In this document: one piece after another, positions 1 to 11,700 of the stretch
How positions within the stretch are numbered: position 1 is the first letter of the stretch
Layout: each line of letters opens with the position of its first letter
Source of the DNA: Mycteria americana
Taxonomy: Eukaryota > Chordata > Aves > Ciconiiformes > Ciconiidae
Length of the DNA stretch: 64,000 nucleotides
Assembly (NCBI RefSeq): GCF_035582795.1
Contig: NC_134366.1
Coordinates: 151,823,519-151,887,518 of the forward strand
Reading direction: 5' to 3'
Program-made: the position numbers and the translations under genes
The notes under the pieces: generated by a model
Databases searched by the model: none
The model's input: only the letters and a program-made list of their open reading frames with translations
What the model was told of the DNA's origin: nothing

Positions 1-1197
1 TTTGTTAGAAAAAGAAATGAAAATCAAGTAAGAGTTAGTTATACTGTGAAAAGCAGCAGACTACCATTTCTGTTGCACAACGCTGTTTCCATCCTAGTCC
101 CATGGGCTTTCCTCCTCTGTTACTCAGAACAGCCTGAAACTTCTGTTTTTCTGGGTTGAGAAGTTATGTGCTTAGTCCCTGCCCAAAGGTGAAATTGTTT
201 CTGGAAAGCTTGAGCAAGAATGTTTTTGCTGTTTTAAGTGTGAGAACAGTGAGGTAGGGGGAAAAATTGCATAAAGGTAAAAGTGCTTGAGGGTTTTCTA
301 AATAACTTTTTCATCAACATCACTAGATGTGAAAAGATTATAGTCATGGTGGAAATAAGGCTGCTCAGGAAAGGCCTATACTTTTTCTAAAGTTGATCTC
401 AAATCAGTCAGAGGGTCTTTCAAGCAGCATGTACGGTCCATCTTTGGCAGAGCCAGAGGACATTTAGACTTGCCCTTCCCTGAGGAGCTAATATCTGCTC
501 AGATTTAGCTGTCCTTTGAGTCACAGGCAGTGCCTCCATATTTTCATGGTGACACACTGACTGCACCCCAAAGTCCTAGTCCACCAGTTGCCCCATTACT
601 GGGTAATCCTTCCTGGGGTGGCTCATCTGCAGTGTATCTACAGGTTCCCTCACGAATAAACTTGGATGGGGGAGGCTGGTAAGGGAGGTGCTTGGTGCCC
701 ATGGGGATCCCACTTCAGTGTGCCCCATGGCCACAGTCTGCTACTGATGGTACAGGACCTCCAAAAGTGTCACAGCAGGCCTTGTAGCCTTGTCTCTCTG
801 CATGTCCTCATGCCACAGTTAAGTAGCATCGGTCACTCACAGACATTTTAAAAAATATGCCATCTATGTGACAAGGGGCCAAAGGGAGTCTTTGTCACTG
901 TGTCCATGGTGGTATGCAGAAGCAGAGCATTTATCCACAGGAGAAACCTCCTTGGCTGGACCTGTAGTGTACAACCTCTGACTCTCCTGTGGCCACAAAA
1001 CCATCTTGTCAGGGAGCAGCACAGGCCAGGGGCTCCCCATGGCAGCAGGGCAGGGCCTGGCAGCCAGGGCCTGTCCCACCACCCCAGCCCTAAGCCAGGC
1101 AGCTGGAGGGCACTGGGGCAGCCCCAGCCCTGGGGACAGGCTGCGGCCAGGCCAGGATGTGAGCCCACAGGTGGCCCTGGCCCAGTGGGCCCATGGT

Positions 1198-1218
1198 GGG
1201 GCAGGGCAGGGCTGTGGG
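1198..1218 (+). other. Canonical G-quadruplex motif
   Basis: Four G-runs (GGGG at 1198-1201, GGG at 1204-1206, 1209-1211 and 1216-1218) are separated by loops of 2, 2 and 4 bases, which fits the G3+N1-7 rule. It lies in a GC-rich block (about 1000-1330) full of CAGGG and CCAGG runs. The pattern is directly visible; folding and any role are inference. Confidence 0.6.
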
Positions 1219-1653
1219 AGCTGGAGACTGGCCCTCCTGCAGCGTCACTGGGGCAGGGGCCGGTGGCCCCACGGGGCTGACATGGGGTCCCTGGGCAGGA
1301 ACAGTCAGGGCTGCGGGTGCCCTCAGGGCCCCAACATATCCTTATGGAGAGACTCCATATGGCTTTGACCATCGCTGACTTCAAGAGGAGCTCACACAAG
1401 CAGAGCTCTGGCGAGAGCACTGGTGTGTGCAGTCACACTGTTGGTGGAAAAGGGCAGAGGTGGGGGTCGGTGAGCAGCGGCTGCCTTTAGCCCCTGCTTA
1501 GAGGATACGTGGTTTCTGATACAATGGCTAAGGCTGTGAGAGCCAACAGACAAGCAGCAGTAGGACACAGGACCTCTGTACAGGGAGAGCTTTCCAGAAC
1601 TGCGTCATCCTTCCTGGCCTCACCAGGGCAGATAGGCCATTCATGGGGGAGAG

Positions 1654-2298
1654 TTGCTTGCTGTGTGGGGGGAGCTGCAGACACAGCTCTACCAGGTTGT
1701 CTGGCGATTCCCACTTGCAGTAAAACATCCTGCAGCCCCAGCCACTGCCCGAGGGCGGAGGACACGAGCAGGGCACTTCGAGACAGTCTGGTCCTCCCCC
1801 GCATTGGCAGGGGAATGCTGCATGCCACGTACAGCAGCTCTCCTCTATGCGCTGAGGCCACCGCCAAGGTGGCAGTTTCATCGCGACCGTTGCACTTGTG
1901 ACTGTGCCTGCCTTCCTGCCAACATCTCCGGCAAGTTTGCTGTTTACTGTGATTACTCTCAGCGTGACCCTCATGAAGCAGCAATTGTGGCCTTTACCTC
2001 TTGCTCAGAAGTCTCCTCTGTTGTCTCTCCTTCTAGCCAGGAGCAGGCCTCCCAGACCGCCTCCAGAGTGAGGTACGAACCTCTTGCTTCCTTGCATGAA
2101 GCTGACTCCAGGCACAAGTTAGTAACAGCAATTTCCCATGGTAAGGAGCATCCAGCTCCAATAATCTCTCCAACAGTTCCCAAGACTTTAAGTCCCTTTT
2201 GGGGCAGTCATTGCATAGAGAGAGGGCAGCGACTGCAGTGCCATGAGATTACCTGGGAATGGTACCTAGTTAAATCTTTGACAGACATCTCTAAATAG
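1654..2298 (+). other. Unrecognised 214-codon open reading frame
   Basis: The frame is open for 214 codons (the listed start is TTG-like or internal, so the true start is unknown). It is overlapped on the opposite strand by a 165-codon ORF at 1487-1984. The translation has mixed composition with several Cys in the middle (a CxCxC-like patch around residues 80-85) and no domain, signal peptide or membrane segment that I recognise. Stop codons are scarcer in GC-rich DNA, and both strands are open here, which argues for base composition rather than coding. It could be part of a lncRNA or an old repeat. I do not claim it is a gene. Confidence 0.12.
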
Positions 2299-5149
2299 TT
2301 TTGATTCCTGGTAGGCAGCGTACCAGGACATGCCTGGTTTGGCCATGATGCAATGTGACTGAAAGATAACTGCTGGTCTCAAATGTCCCTTCCACATGCA
2401 AGGGAAGTATCTGAAGCAGCCAAAGGTTTTCAGTCTACTCACCACTCAGACCAGGCTACAGAGAAGGAGAAATATCAATGAAGACCATTGATGTAATGCT
2501 CCAAACCTTTGATAGAGATTAGCTTCTGTCTACCAAGCTTCTTCATCCTGCAGTCTAAGCTGGTGCTCACAGAAGTGTGCATTGTCTAGGGCTGAGCCCC
2601 AGTTCCTGATACCTCTCCCAGATACCTGAGCAGTTAGCTTTGGAGAACTGCTCCAAGTAATGCTCCCAGGATGCAGTCTGCAAAGGGTTCAGCCTAGCCC
2701 CTGCATCCATACACAAGGTTGTAGTGCTGGCCCTGTGAGTACAGGTATCTTCAGGAGACATGCTCCAGCAGTGGGGACCTGAAGGAAATCACAGCAGAGG
2801 AGTGGCAACAGAGCTATCTCCAGCAGTATTACCATCAGCCGCAGATCCAGCCCTGATGGGAATCTTTTCTCCTACGTGTGCAAGGAAGGAAGCTGAACTG
2901 GAAGATGATCCATGAAGTGTTTGGGTTGAGACTTCAAGGACAGCCCCTGTGAGCTCCAGGCCTAGAGAGAGAGGAAGGGAGCACATCCCACAAGCTTCTT
3001 CCTTCTAGGTCCATAGCAGTCAGCCTGCACACTGAGAGGGCTTGTGAGGGGTAAGAAGGCCCCAGGAGCCACCTTATTTTAGTTTGCTTAAAGACCAACT
3101 TACTTCATGGGTAAAAGGGCATTTTAAATAGCTTTTTTGAACCTATTAATATTTGTTTTGGATTTTGAAGTACTTTTTCTACTTTCTAGCTCCTCTCTGC
3201 ATTCTTGAAGCCTTTGGCAGCTCAGTTTCTTGTCTGCACAGGGATGAACCAGCCACCTTTACTCAGTGAAAGAACACATGGGTTCTGGACCCATGAAAGG
3301 CAAGAAGGGAATCCCACCGGGTTCATTGGGAAGGTCTAGTTTTTTTGCTATCCCTTAGCCATTTAGCTACATAGTTGGCAGACCATTCCTGGGAATATCT
3401 CAGATTGGCTACAGACCATGGTATCTGGGAGAGGATCAGCTGTGTGTTGTTGAGACTGGGCAGTGGGTCTTTATCTATAACAGCTTCCATATACTGACAA
3501 CCTTCTGGATCAGCTATGGGGTAATCCTCTGAACGGCGTCGTGCAGTGTCTTGTCCGTCAGTTCAGTCTCTTTATCATGCTGAAAACCATAGGACTAGAA
3601 AACATATTATGCAGTTTGTACACGGGAGACTTTATGTGCGCTTGCATTGATGGCAAAGTGAGGAAAATGCTGTGATGTGTTTTCTTCTCCTTGCTATCCA
3701 ACAAGGTCCCCAGGAGCTGGCCCTCCATCCAGCTTCACCTCTGCCATGCTACAAATGGGGTGATACAGCTCTTGGGTGGTGTGCTGACTTTGCCTGTCCT
3801 TCTCAAAAAGAAAACTGAATTGATTTGAAATATATTTAACATATATTTTAGGCCACAGTTGTTAATTTCTAGAACCAGGTGTCTTGAGTTAGCCTCTTAC
3901 TTTCTTTCATGCTATAATTTGCCTACTGTCCCAAAATAATCAAGGCAGGAATCAGTGGATTTGGCTCCTCTGAGAACTGTGTCTGCCTCAAGTTCTGCAG
4001 AAGGTACTGTGCATGTTGGTGTTGCTTCCTTTTTTTTCCTTGGCTTGTCTTCACAGGGTTTCTTTCCCCTTGATTCCTTTCTATTTTTGCATTAGATCAG
4101 CTAAACACGACACCTAAGACTTCACTCACTCTGCCCCCCCTCCACCTCCCGCACTCAGTTCTGGCCAAGATATACGGACAGAGATTTCCTCTCACCCAAG
4201 GGTAATGAGTCACAAAGTCTGGATGATTAGAAGGAAGGGTTAGGGTTTCACCTGCCTTTTGGGAGATCATTTTCTTCTTCAGATACCATTCCTAATCCTA
4301 TGCTTACTGCGGATGCAGTCTACCACAAGATCTGCAGAAGTGAGTCCTCTCTGGAGACTGCAGTGCTACTCATCACTTTCTGGAAGGTGTTTCTGCACCA
4401 CATGTATCCCTAAAGGGTTAGAACTGACACTTGACACTGAAACTTGTTCAATGCTTTTTTTGTTTCAAATTTCGATAAAGTTTAACCACTGAGATGGTCC
4501 AGGTTTCTATTTGAAGCAACAAAAGGGCAGCCATACTGGTCAGCAAACAGGCTCTCTGATGTTGTTGTGGGGTTTATCTATAATGCAGGGTATGTAGGTG
4601 CATTTGGGCTAGCTCTGCGTGGGTTCAGCCAGCTGTGCAACCACAGAGCCCAGAGCCCAGTGAAGAACAACAGCTCACCAGCCTTCCAGGCTGAGAAATG
4701 CTCTGTGTTGTTGCAACATTAATGCTGACAGTAACTGAGTCAGTTGAGATCTTGAGATCCTAGTCTCGCCATTGCTGCTTGATTGTTTTGTCCTTCACTT
4801 CAGTAGGGAGTTGGATTGGGTTTGCGTGGCAAGGTTTTGGTAGCCCAGAGGGCTACAAGGGGTGGCTTCTGTGAGAAGCTGCCAGAAGCTTCCCCTATGT
4901 CTGATAGAGCCAATGCCAGCCAGCTCCAGGACAGACCCGCTGCTGGCCAAGGCCGAGCCCATCAGCGATGGTGGTAGTGCCTCTGGGATAACATATTTAA
5001 GAAGGGGAAAAAGTTGCTGTACAACAGCAACTGCAGCCGGAGAGAGGAGTGAGAATATGTGAGAGGAACAGCCCTGCAGACACCAGAGTCAGTGAAGAAG
5101 GAGGGGGAGGACGTGCTCCAGGCGCCGGAGCAGAGATTCCCCTGCAGCC

Positions 5150-5575
5150 CCTGGTGCAGACCATGGTGAGGCAGGCTGTCCCCCTGCAGCCCATGGGGGT
5201 TAATGGTGGAGCAGATATCCATCTGCAGCCCGTGGCCAACCCCATGCCAGAGCAGGTGGATGCCCGAAGGAGGCTGTGACCCCGTGGGAAGCCCACGCTG
5301 GAGCAGGCAGGTCCCTGGCAGGACCTGTGGAGCTATGGAGAGGGGAGCCCATGCTGGAGCAGGTTTGCTGGCAGGACTTGTGACCCTGTGGGGGACCCAC
5401 GCTGGAGCAGTCTGTTCCTGAAGGACTGCACCCCGTGGAAAAGACTCATGCTGGAGAAGTCCATGAAGAACTGCAGCCCGTGAGAAGGACTCATGTTGGA
5501 GAAGTTCGTGGAGGACTGTCTCCCACGTGGAGGACTGCTCCAGCGTGGGAGGGACCCCACGCTGGAGCAGGGGAA
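5150..5575. repeat. VNTR inside the solo LTR (about 8 units of 40-66 bp)
   Basis: The core CCCAYGCTGGAGCAG or a close variant recurs with its GCTGGAG/GGTGGAG centre at about 5165, 5205, 5246, 5297, 5353, 5401, 5450, 5495 and 5561. The linkers carry CTGCAGCCCRTGG or a GGACTGCACCCCGTGG-like phrase. Unit spacing drifts from 40 to 66 bp, so the units have diverged since amplification. All units lie between the likely promoter region and the AATAAA signal. Confidence 0.75.
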
Positions 5576-5712
5576 GAGTGTGAGGAGTCCTCCCCATGAG
5601 GAGGAAGGAGCGGCAGAGACAACGTGGGGTGAACTGACCGCAACCCCCATTCCCTGTCCCCCTGCGCCGCTGAGGGGGAGGGGGTAGAGAAATCAGGAGT
5701 AAAGTTGAGCCC

Positions 5713-5735
5713 GGGAAGAAGGGAGGGGCGGGGGG
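5713..5735 (+). other. G-quadruplex motif in LTR
   Basis: Runs of GGG (5713-5715), GGG (5721-5723), GGGG (5725-5728) and GGGGGG (5730-5735) satisfy the G4 rule with loops of 5, 1 and 1 bases. The motif lies about 55 bp upstream of the LTR polyadenylation signal. Confidence 0.55.
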
Positions 5736-5791
5736 AAGCTGTTTTTAAGATTTGGTTTTATTTCTCATTACCCTACTCTGATTTGATTGGT

Positions 5792-5797
5792 AATAAA
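5792..5797 (+). terminator. LTR polyadenylation signal AATAAA
   Basis: A canonical AATAAA hexamer lies in the 3' third of the solo LTR, where the R region of a retroviral LTR would end. It is followed by T-rich and GT-containing sequence (CGAGTCTGTTTTGCCTGTG). It could terminate plus-strand transcripts. Use is inferred. Confidence 0.5.
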
Positions 5798-8700
5798 TTA
5801 AGCTAATTTCCCCAAGTCGAGTCTGTTTTGCCTGTGACAGTAACTGATGAGTGATCTCCCTGTCCTTACCTTGACCAACGAGCTTTTAGTTATATTTTCT
5901 CTCCCCTGTCCAGCTGAGGAGGGGAGTGATAGAGCAGCTTTGGTGGGCACCTGGCATCCAGCCAGGGTCAACCCACCACAGGCGTGCTGAGTTAGAACAA
6001 AGCAAAGATTATGAGATTTGGTACAAAATTATTCCCTGGAACAGTAATTAACAACACACGTCTCTGCTCATGTGGAGGTCTTTCTACAATGCCAGGAGTG
6101 TGTGTTTTAAGCTTCAAGTCACCCCAGTTCACCACCTATTTAGCTGTCAGATCTGGGACTTGCAATATAGGATCTGATGTTACTGGCGACAGGAATTCAT
6201 TATTACAGCCAGATCCTTAGCTAACATTTACAAAAGGCTGGATGAGTTTATGATCGATAAGAAATTCATGTAACTACAGAGCTGAAGAAGACAATAAGCA
6301 AATGATGCAATCTACTAACCACTGACCAGGGAAGAATTTGCACCTCCACATGTGCATTCAGTCTTCATAGTAGAGCAGTTCCTCTGAAGCCTCTGATATT
6401 GCCTATTGCTAGAGACAGGGCTCAATGGAGTAATTACCTTAGTCATAATGACAGATATTCCAATGCCATCAATTTAAATCCTTTTCATAGTGCTGAATTA
6501 CAGCTTGACAGCAGAGATCTCATGACACACTCCTGCTTCTGATTCCCCACCTGCCTCGTGACAACTGTATTGCTTGGTTACATGAAAAAAACAACATCAT
6601 TGCCTAAAAGGAAGACAAAATGACAATAAACTTATTTTTATGAATTCTTGGGATTCTTTGCCATCTCCTATTTGCTTTCTGTATTTTCTGTTTTTCCTTT
6701 TTGCAAGATTTTACATTTATTGGGACTGAATATTTCATTACTTGCAACTTCCCATTGCTCTGATGTAATTGCTTTCCAGTTCGCAATTTCTTTCTGTGTG
6801 CTGCTAGAAGTTAGGATCCAGTGTCACCATTAGCATTTTACTAGGTTGCCATTTGCACCAGTGAAACACCTCCTCACCCCAAAAGTGAGTTTAAGGTGGT
6901 TGTCAAAGGTATGGAGGGATCCTTGCTTATTTTAGTTTTGTTGACAAAAAAGGAAAAAATCTCCAGCTCACAAATTGGGTTCCTATCATCTGGTACCAGG
7001 AATGCATAAAGGCTGATTTTTTTAAATTTTTTTTTTTTTTTTACTTGCAATGGTGAGACAAAACACTTGGAGCCTGAGTACCTGCAGTTAGGATATGAAG
7101 GATGTACCATACTGTTCTGAAGACTGGAGATACTTAAACGGTTTATATTCTGACACTGAAGTCATAGGTTAATGTAAACATTTTATCGTATATCCAAAGC
7201 GTGCCATTTTCCCATGACATACTGTAGCCTCATGTCAACTAGTTGTCTGTGAAGCAGCTGTATGAATCACCTTCTGGCTGTGTCTGTCTTCTTTCAGTGT
7301 AGAGAAAGCACAGATTATGGTTTTAGATTCATGCTTTGAACAGTTAAGGTTAGGTAAGATGAATTCTTCCTTCAGATTAGTCAAATATCAGAAAAGATAT
7401 CAAACGTTCCTTTCTTCCTTCCTCCACAGCATTACTAAAAATCTAGATAGTGATTCTTGTAGAATTATTTGGTATAATAAATGCTCATACTTAAAAGCAA
7501 AGTACTATAATTAGTCAGTGATGATAGCTTACATAGTTTAATTTGCAAATAAACTCTTATCCCATTTCTAAGACCCTTAAACCAATTTTTCCACAGCTGG
7601 AGGATTCTGTCAGCCAGATCACAACAGGCAACTGGAGGGAAGCATCAAGGGCTCTTTGGATTTTTTTGCTGTGCGAAGATGTGAGCTTTTATTTCTCTTT
7701 ATTGCACATGAAACCTTGATTTAGTGCTTGTGCAGTACCAGAGATGTGTAAGGGACACTACAGCCAAGTAGAAGGCCTCAAGAGTGCCCCATGTGGGATT
7801 AAAGCATGTGAGGACTAATGGAGGGTTAGAATGAGTAGAGGGAGAAAGTGCAGGATCACAGGTCTTCGCACCATACGGAACTGTCATTTTTACCCTTTTC
7901 AGAGTCCTTTTTTCCTGAAGGAGCCAGGCTGAGCTATAAAGCTTACCAAGGGAGGCAGGGCTCCCCAAAAGAACATTTGCATCTCCTGCTTGGAGAGAGG
8001 GAAGGGGCTGGCATGTGTGAGATGCAGCTGGCACGGGCACCCAGACCCAACAGCTCGCAGGCATTGGCTCTGCCTGTCTAGCTGTTGAGGGGCTCGAAGC
8101 CAGCCTTGGAGGGAAGTGCTATGACTGTTCAGCAGCGAATAAACCATCAGTAAGAGGTTTTCCATTATTCCCTTCAGTTATAGCTGAGGCTTTGAGGGAG
8201 TGAACAATATAAAAAGAGGAGACAGAATGCTACTCTGGAGCATCTGCTCTTGAGCCTCATCGCATTTCTGAGTCCAGGCCCATGTTCCCTGTACAGAAGC
8301 CAGAAAAGAATAATTCTAAACTTACTACTAAAAACAAGAATCACCCTCAAGACTGATAGGTTAGGAAGAGCCCAGAGAGGAGAGTGTTAACATCCTCATA
8401 ACCCTATGCCCACGATGGCCTGCTTTCTTTTTGTCTTACTGCTAAGCAAAATATAGGATGCATAAATAGAAACACTGAATATAGACTGCAGGAGATTATT
8501 TTTGCACAGTATGAAGACATGATGCCAGTAAACCTGTAATTTGAATATATATTTTTGTTGCAAGATCTAGTGTTTTGTTCTACACATAGACACACATACA
8601 TAACAAGAGCAATGAGGCTGTCAGTTCTGGCCATCTCAGTAGTATTGCAGAATTCTGAAGAAGATGACAAAAGGCTGCATTCAGTTGAGAAACCAATTTA

Positions 8701-11700
8701 AGGAAAATTCTTAGAGAAAATAGATTGTTATCTATAGAAAAGGGGAAATTAAGGGCAAGTGGAACTTCACTAAAATATGCCCTGTTTTGGAGAAAACAGA
8801 AGTTCTAAGCCACAAATGGAGTTGAGCTTAAACAAGTTGAGCAATTAAACCTGTTGAGCTAGTTTAATTGCCAGAAGAATAATCCATAATATCTAAATAT
8901 TATGTTTCCTGAAACTGAAATGGACACTAGCAGAATATAAGGTACTTCTATACCAACTGTCAAAGAAATGTTCACAATAATTTATGTATGGAATGAAGTA
9001 GCAGGGCAACAAAAAACCCATATGTAATGTTTTAACAGGAGTTAGGCAAATCTTTGGGCATCCAAACTGACTAGTGCTCCTGTTGCTAAAGAAAAGCACC
9101 TAGATGTACCTTCTGGGCATTTTCCATTTCAAAGTTCCTTCATCCCTATTGCCAAGGATCTCTTCGCATTAGAATGTATCAAGGGGCAATTTTTTGATTA
9201 ATAAATAAAACTGATCATTTGGTATATATCTAATCTTAGTGCCATTCTCTAGAGCCAGGTAAATGAAAGACAGTTTGCAAATAGCTGTACGGAAAGAAGA
9301 CTCTTTCCTTCTCTTCTCTCATATGCACAAATAGGCTTGGAGGAGAGTGTTGATGGCATTTACTTTCCTTTGGGAAATATGGGGAGCTATTCCAACTGGC
9401 TTGGCCAGAGTTTGCCAGAGCACAGCCCTGCCATGCACCCCCAGTTCTCTGCAGCTTGGTCACTTCCCCAACTCTTATGGCCCTTGATTATTTTCCCTTG
9501 GTGTTTTGCAGGTTTCTCCTGTCCCTTCTTTTTTTTCCAAATGAATGATCATGCTTACTAACATCTTATCCAAAAGACCAAGACTTCAGTACAGCTTTGG
9601 AAATACTGCATGCTGTGAGCTTTCATTTGCCTGTTGTTTGCGCCTGCCTTTAGATTATTAATAGAAAAGTTCAGAAAAAACAACCTTAACCCATATAATA
9701 CTCTACTAGATATCCTTCCTGGCACAACTAAAGATAGTGTCTCAGTGTCAGTGCACAGAGCGAGAGTGAGATCAATTCTTTTCAATCTGTCTAGAAATTT
9801 CCAACTGCAATCTGTGGAGAGCTGCCTGGTGGTCCCCACAGACTTGTCTGATCACATGTTGCTGGCTCCTTATCTTCTCCAGCTGCTAGCTTCTAATAAA
9901 AGCAGGGAAAAATGGTATTCCACAGAAATAATGAATACAGCTGCCCCAGGGGTATTATGTGAATGTGTACTGGAGAAAAGATGATCTCCACAACCCTGGA
10001 AGCAGGGGAGACAGAGCTTGCAAAACAGTCTTTTTGTTGACCTGTGATCTGCCATGTGAAAAAGTTGGACATTTGAGTGGCCTTTTAAGTCCTAGTTCGA
10101 TTAACCTCTTTGGGGCCATTCTTCATCCTCATCTCCCTCCCTACAGTTGCAATACACTGTTATGAAGCACTTTCCCTCTAAATCTAGATCCCTGGACACT
10201 ACGTGTAGGATAAGATCCTTAGCTCCTGAGGCAGGGCCATTTCTCTGCCAGTGCAAGACTTTTTAATAGTCCTATTCTTAATCTAATTACTTCTCCAGTC
10301 TAGTTTAAAATTTTCTCAGTCAATGCAGAGTTCAAACAAAACTGTAGGCTGTATGAATAAGCCTAGCCAAATGGGAATTTTCTCTGACTAAAGGTCAGGT
10401 TTGGCCTCTAAAGAACAGCCTGTGTAGTAATGAGTGTTTGGCTCCCTTGAAAATTGCAGTTGTATGGAAATGTCACAAGAATACATGTATCTTTATTTAA
10501 AGAACTGGGTTTTTTTGTCTGGGTTGCTTAAAACCACGACTGAGGTATTTTACAATACAGCTGTTACAGATGACTCCAACATAACCTCCTTTACAATCAA
10601 AGGGAGACAGGGAAACTAACAGATCTTCATATGGGAGAAAAATCAGTTGTAGCTGTCCTTAGGCTTGTCACTTGATTTTTTTCAGGGGAAGATGTGGATC
10701 AAATCCTGCCCTTGCACCCGTGGGAGTGCACTGCGGGCTGGAGAGTCGAGGGGCTCAGCCTGGCTCCGCATGCAGCCCACCGAGGGGCTGCCTGGGGCTC
10801 AGCCTCCTGACACCCCACTCACCTCTGAGCACTGAAGCCGAGGAGAGCCCCTTTGATGCTACAACCCCTTTCACACTACTCAGTCAGTGCCCCACACCAA
10901 ATTCACAGTCCTATTTAATGAAATTCTCTCTGTATCTGTCTTCCTCTCCTGTTTCGAGCCTTCCTCTCTAGAACAAATCCTGACCCTAGCATGTCCTTAG
11001 GGCTACAAGAGATTAGTTTTAGCTAACATAAAACAGAGAGATTCAAATACTTACTACTGATGAGCAAATAGCTTTTATGCTAAAAGAAAACACGATGCGA
11101 AAAAGTATCCTTCAGACGGAGGATTGCGGAGATGTATCAGTGGATGTTCACACTCAGCATGGCACTTACTGCTGCCCTTGCGACAATTATCACCTCCTGG
11201 CGTAACCCAGGGCTGCTGAGCTGATACAGAGCTGGCTCTCCCACTGTGGAGGGTGCCAGCGAGGTTAAATGTACCACTGAAGGGACAACGTCTTTCTGAT
11301 GCACCGCTGGAGCAGAGCCGTGGCCAGCCTCAGCCTCGTCTCCGGCAGCTCCACGGCACGGCTCTTCCCGCTCGCCCCAGCACCGTTCTCTCCCCAGAAC
11401 ACAAGCCCCACTTCTCGCTAGTTCTGGGCAGCAGATGCTTATGATGCCAGCCCAAATGCTTGCTAACAGCGTGAGCAGGTCCTATGAAACAGCACTAGCC
11501 GCAGTCAAGGACATGTAGGGCACCCTACTGCAGCTATAGCTTCTTCTTGTAAATGACTGCATAGAGACAGGGAACTTTTTGGAAAGGAAATGAAAGCAGC
11601 AAGGTGGATGGCCAGGCAGAGATGCTGGGGTCAGATAGGGAGAGGTGGCGTATTATATCCTAGGAAGAACACAGTCGAAACTGGTAGGAGGGAGCACGCT

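Larger units (their letters stand above)
1..4811. other. Unique non-coding sequence, no recognised gene
   Basis: No transposon family or conserved protein is recognisable here. The part from about 1000 to 1330 is strongly GC-rich and G-clustered. ORFs on both strands between 850 and 2300 are long for chance but unlike any family I know (listed separately). The stretch 2300-4811 shows only short ORFs and no CpG-rich patch, splice-bounded open stretch or repeat that I could defend. Confidence 0.6.
4812..5980 (+). mobile_element. Solo LTR of an avian endogenous retrovirus (1.17 kb)
   Basis: The element begins TGGATTGGGTTTGCG and ends ACCCACCACA, giving the retroviral TG...CA termini. The flanking pentamers are GGAGT (4807-4811) and GGCGT (5981-5985), a 5-bp target duplication with one mismatch, which suits an ERVL-like (class III) insertion. 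It is in plus orientation: AATAAA lies at 5792-5797, followed by about 180 bp of U5-like sequence. No gag, pol or env and no second LTR follow, so this is a solo LTR left by LTR-LTR recombination. It is unusually long for a bird LTR because of an internal VNTR (5150-5575). A 211-codon minus-strand ORF (4962-5597) is a by-product of that repeat. Family assignment is by recalled resemblance only. Confidence 0.8.

Noticed and set aside
1487..2298. Overlapping 165- and 214-codon ORFs as an antisense gene pair
   Set aside because: Both strands are open in GC-rich DNA, no domains are seen, and start contexts are poor; base composition explains it as well.
4962..5597. 211-codon minus-strand ORF
   Set aside because: It lies wholly in the solo LTR and is kept open by the VNTR; its translation is a repetitive Leu/Gln/His/Ser pattern mirroring the DNA repeat, not a protein family.
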